Shown here piece by piece: positions 58,144 through 64,000 of a stretch of 64,000 nt of DNA. Numbering within the stretch: the stretch's first letter is position 1; each line of letters begins with the position of its first letter. The translations under genes were made by a program, and so were the position numbers. Origin of the DNA: Clusia tigrina (taxonomy: Eukaryota; Arthropoda; Insecta; Diptera; Clusiidae); the NCBI GenBank assembly GCA_920105625.2, contig OV050030.1:183710315-183774314 (forward strand), in the 5' to 3' direction. Under the pieces are notes generated by a model. That model was given only the letters and a program-made list of their open reading frames with translations, was not told the DNA's origin and searched no databases.

Positions 58144-58961
58144 ATTAGTAATAAAGAAATTAAATTAATTGGGTAATTATATAATTTATATAAAGAAATT
58201 GAATTTTCTATAAAATAAGAATATTGATTAATAAGTGGTTCTTTAGTTATTGTGTTTGACAAAAATATAAGTGTGGTTTTTTATAAAAAGGAAGAAACAA
58301 AAATTTAATATTAATATAAATAGTGAATAAATAAATATTTTTATTGGGAAAGAAAATATTTCATTAGAAACTAAGAAATAACATAAATAAATAATACTCC
58401 TCCTAAAAAGATTAAAAATAGTATATATGAAAATCAAAATGTTTTACTTATAAGTCCTGAAATTAAATAAATTAATAAAGTTTGAATTAATAATATTAAG
58501 CCTATAGCTAATGGGTGATTTATTTGAATAAAAATTGAACGAATTGTTAATAATAAGGAGTATAAATCTAATTGATTGATATCAAGAGGTATTTTATTAA
58601 AAAATATTAATTTTGGAGATTGAAAGTTTTAAAAAAATAATTTTTATTTTTGATTTCCAAGAACAAGCTTTTTATTAAACTATTAAAACTAATGATTATA
58701 TTTATTTATTATATAGTTCCAGTAATTTTATTTATTAAAGGAATTTTTATTTAATCGAAAACATTTACTTTCTATATTATTAAGTTTAGAATATATTGTT
58801 CTTTGTTAATTTTTTTTATTAATAATTTATTTGAATATAATAAATTATGAAACATTTTTTTCTATAATATTTTTATGTTTTAGAGTTTGTGAGGGAGCTT
58901 TAGGGCTATCTTTTTTTAACAATGTTAAAATTAGTGACATTAATAGTATTTAACGACGATG
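58144..58961 (-). pseudogene. NUMT: nad6, trnP, trnT and nad4L, arm 2
   Basis: Mirror of 40606-41416. nad6 and trnT read on the minus strand, nad4L on the plus strand. The trnT anticodon change is also present here (CCA at about 58659-58661 on the plus strand). Confidence 0.8.
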
Positions 58962-61900
58962 ACGATGTTTTCGGTGCTATGCTCCTGGTCATCTAGCATG
59001 GCAGTGCAAAGATCCTGACAGGAAAGGTCAAGGCCTGTGCATACGATGTGGCGAAACGGGGCACAAATTAAAAGAGTGCAGTAACACCCCAAAGTGTTGC
59101 CTCTGCTTTGATGCTCAATGCAGCCCGGTAGACCATATTCCGAGCTCAAGTAGATGCGCGATGACCAAAAAATTGACATCTAAATGAAAAAGCTGCAAGG
59201 AAACATGCACAGAAGCAGAGTGGCTGACGCATTACTGGACCAAATTAGTATAGAGCAGAAAGCAGACATTGTAGTAATCAGTGAGCAATATAGGGAAAAA
59301 GTAAGCGGAACATGGCTTGCAGATACGAGCGGAACGGCGGCCATAGGCAGCAATTTTAGCATAACCGGAGATTGAAAAGGCGATGGTTTCGTTTGGGCCC
59401 ATGATCGACACTTCACTTTGATAAGCTGCTACTTGACTCCAAGTGACTGCGCAGAAGTATTCCAGAAAAAGATTGATGACATCGAAGATAAAGCACAAGA
59501 GTTTGGAGGAGCACTCATCATCGCTGGCGATTTTAACTCCAAAGCAGTCGAATGGGGAATGCAAACAACCAATTCAACGGGCCAGCGGGTACTGGACGTG
59601 GTCGTCGTAAACACAGTGACCACTGCCACTTTTAGAAGACCAGGATGCGTGGGTACAATTCCAGATCTTGCACTAGCTTCTGAGAGCATTGCTCATATAG
59701 TAAGTACATGGAAAGTCTTAGAAGACTATAATGGAAGCGATCACCAATACATTACGTTTTCCATTAAAAAAGTGCCAAGCAACCATGACCCCAACATAAG
59801 TGGACGCGGAACTCGCAAGTGGAATGTATCAAAGTTAAACCCGGAAGTGCTACTTGCTGAGCTGAAGGCAAACATTCCATTAGGCAGCCACGCCAGCGAT
59901 GCTAATAGCAAGGTGAAGCAGACCATGCAGTGTATAGAGAGAGCCTGTACCACAGCGATGCCGAAAATAAAACCAAATAAACACAAGAATGCCGTTTACT
60001 GGTGGACAGAGGAAATAGCTCAAATCAGACGGGTCTGTCTGCGGTGTAGAAGAAAATACACTAGGGCCAGGCGTGTGAGATCCGCGTTTGCCGGAAGAGA
60101 AGATCTCCAAGCTGCTAGAAAAACCCTCAAAACTGCTATTCACACCAGCAAGGAGAAGAAATGGGAGGAGCTCCGAAACGACATAAACAACAATGCATGT
60201 GGACTGGGATATAGAGTCGTAATGAAAAAGCTTGGAGCAAGAGCATCGGAATCCCAACTAGAAGACCATGCTATGGAAAACATAGTAAACGCTCTATTTC
60301 CTATACATGCCTTAAGAGAAGAATTGGAAGTGCTGTTCAAGGAAGTCCCATCACCTTTCACGGAAGCTTAACTTAAAACCGCCGTCATAACCCTAAAGGG
60401 AACCAAAGCACCGGGTATCGACGGTATTCCAGCAGAAGTCCTAAAAATAGTGTCAAATAGCCATGCCCAAGTACTTCTCGATATATACAATGCCTGCCTG
60501 ACAGAAGGAATATTCCCAGACGTATGGATAAGACAGCGACTAGTGCTCGTTAGCAAGAGAAAAGGAAGCTCCGAATCACCGTCAGCATATCGACCACTGT
60601 GTATGCAAGACACCGCGGGCAAACTTTTGGAGCGACTCCCCAAACCCCGAATAGCAGCAGCCAATGAAAACGCTGGGGGATTATCCACTCGACAACACGG
60701 TTTTCGACCAGGAAAATCCACAATTGGCGCCGTAGAAGACGTCATAGAAATTGTGCTAGCGGCACAGCAAGGAAATCTCTACTCCAGGCATTAGACGTCA
60801 GAAACGCTTTCAACAGCGCTAGGAGGGTGGATATGATCAAGGCACTTGAAAATCGTTTTCAGATACCAGCTTATCTGAGAAGATAATCCGGAGCTACCTT
60901 AAAGATCGAATGTTGATATACGAGACCAAAAATGGCACCCGAAGCAAAACCATCACGTCAGGGGCAGCGCAAGGGTCCATCCACAGACCGGACCTTTGGA
61001 ATATAAGCTACGAAGGCATTTTGCGCATATAAATGCCAGATGACACTCATCGAGTTGGACACGCAGACGACATTGCGCCTGTCATCAACACACGCGACTC
61101 GGAAGACGCCCAAAGAAAGCTGAACCAGGTCATGATCAGAACCCAGAGGTGGCTCGATTCACATGGCTTGAAGTTGGCCACGGAAAAGACGGAACTGCTA
61201 TTCCTCACGAGAAAGCACATTCCAATAGAAATCGAATTGAGAGTTTGCTCCGAGACCATCAAGACACAAAAGGTGATAAAGTACCTGGGAATTCAGCTTG
61301 ACTCCAAGCTCACCTACTGGGCGCAAATGCAAAATGCGGCGATGAAGGCAGCAAGGGTAACGGCTGCTCTCAGCAGACAAATGGCAAACATTGGAGGACC
61401 CATATTCATCAAGAAGAAGATTCTGATGATGACAACGCACTCCATTCTGCTGTAAGGTAGCGAATTGTGGGCTGACAAGCTAAAGGTGCACGCCCGAATA
61501 AAAGTTTTATCCTCCGTACAACGAACCGCAGCTCTGCGAGTAGCTTCAGCGTACCGTACAGTATCGGAGCCGGCAATTCTGGTAATTAGCTGATTAATCC
61601 CCATCGATCTCTTGGCCCTCGAACGAAAACACCTACGAGAAGCCAAGATGGGTAAGCATACCAGAGGAACCGCGCAGGATATAAAGCAACAAACCGTGCA
61701 CCATTGGCAGGAACGATGGGCCGCCGAGAGTCGCGGAAGATGGACAGCGAGACTGATACCCGACATAGCAAGCTGGAGAGGAGGAACAGCCGGAACCGTC
61801 AATTTCTACCTCACGCAGTTACTGTCTGATCACTGATACTTCTACAAGTATCTACACCGAATGGGAAAAATTGGAGGGACTGAGTGCATATGCGGCGACA

Positions 61901-62280
61901 GCAATATGGATGATGCAGAGCACACCTTTTTCAAATGCACAAGGTGGCAAAAAGAGCGCATCACGCTTGAAATGGAAATCCACCGAGAACATTGTGGAGG
62001 TTATGCTAAGCAGCAAAGAATACTGGGACCACGTAGATAAATATGTGGAAAGTGTGCTCCGACGGAAAAAGCGGGACCTGGACGCAGGAATAATGTTGAG
62101 AGTCCAATAGGGAAGTGAGAATCTACACCTTGAAGGAAGTATAAAAAGGGTTCCAGGGTAGGGAGATGTTCTCAGCGATTGAGGGGGATGTTTAAGTGGG
62201 TGCAAGTCTCACATACCAAATCTGTGACGACAGTTTTGATAATGCGGCAGGGATTTTTACCCTCTCTACAAAAAAAAAAA
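58962..62280 (+). mobile_element. LINE C (R1-clade type), arm 2 copy of LINE B
   Basis: Mirror of LINE B with the same 5' truncation in the ORF1 knuckles and an A tail at 62271-62280. It shares most lesions with LINE B, and adds a TGA at 59374-59376 in the endonuclease. Confidence 0.9.
59184..62110 (+). pseudogene. LINE C ORF2
   Basis: Endonuclease in two pieces: 59184-59375, then a new stop, then 59418-60371 with AGDFNSKAVEWG and SDHQYITF. RT from 60450 (SPSAYRPLCM, HGFRPGKSTIGAVEDVI) to 61455 (HADDIAPVIN near 61060-61090). The C-terminal CCHC motif (CICGDSNMDDAEHTFFKC) is near 61885-61940. The ATG again overlaps the ORF1 stop (ATGA at 59184-59187). Before it, 58975-59187 keeps the last two ORF1 knuckles. 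Confidence 0.85.

Positions 62281-64000
<1,720 letters not shown>

Overview
This window comes from an insect nuclear genome, most likely a fly. It carries nuclear copies of an insect-order mitochondrial genome with TGA read as Trp, an I-type LINE with a TAA tail, R1-type LINEs, BEL/Pao and Ty3/gypsy LTR elements, an irritans-like mariner, a Helitron and a Polinton/Maverick. I see no host gene and no functional RNA gene. Almost every base belongs to a mobile element or to nuclear mitochondrial DNA (NUMT).

Left part (1-37282) is a set of nested insertions whose joints can mostly be read to the base. A LINE 3' end (1-1187) abuts a NUMT (nad2, trnW, trnC/trnY, cox1). At 2757 a mariner entered cox1 at a TA; cox1 resumes at 36496 and runs on to cox2, trnK, trnD and the start of atp8. 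Inside the mariner transposase, a Polinton (3004-35481) inserted with a 6-bp duplication, TTTGGA. Three later elements sit inside the Polinton, all in or at its polB gene: a Helitron (12631-17075), an R1-clade LINE (20016-24706, 14-bp duplication) and a BEL/Pao element (25322-32237, duplication ATATT). Without these guests the Polinton is about 16.4 kb, a normal size.

Polinton gene layout. Plus strand: a secreted protein and a small Cys protein. Minus strand: a phospholipase-A2-domain capsid-type protein, then an adenain-like protease. Plus strand: packaging ATPase, a DUF8207-like protein, a coiled-coil protein, integrase with chromodomain, minor capsid (penton), a 57-residue basic protein, major capsid, and a conserved Cys/His protein. 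Minus strand: protein-primed DNA polymerase B. Beyond the BEL element: a possible OB-fold (SSB-like) gene with a TATA/Inr promoter and a small intron, a short basic/acidic gene, and a minus-strand gene that may hold a nucleoplasmin-like fold. Most genes carry one or a few frameshifts or stops, so this copy is a recent fossil. Several adjacent genes overlap by stop-start motifs (TAATG twice, ATGA, ATGAGTAA), which suggests polycistronic translation.

Right part (35546-64000) is a huge imperfect palindrome: arm 1 35546-48537, spacer 48538-51116, arm 2 51117-64000. Each arm holds, outward to inward, mariner, cox1, cox2, trnK, trnD, atp8, a 5'-truncated R1-type LINE, nad4L, trnT, nad6, a 3'-truncated gypsy (gypsy2), cytb, trnS2, nad1 with a short I-type LINE, and a second gypsy (gypsy1). 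Gypsy1 is complete in arm 1 plus spacer and truncated in arm 2. Lesions shared by both arms show the sequence was already dead when duplicated; private indels show the arms then diverged. The window ends about 60 bp before the place where arm 2 would show whether its mariner also carries the Polinton.
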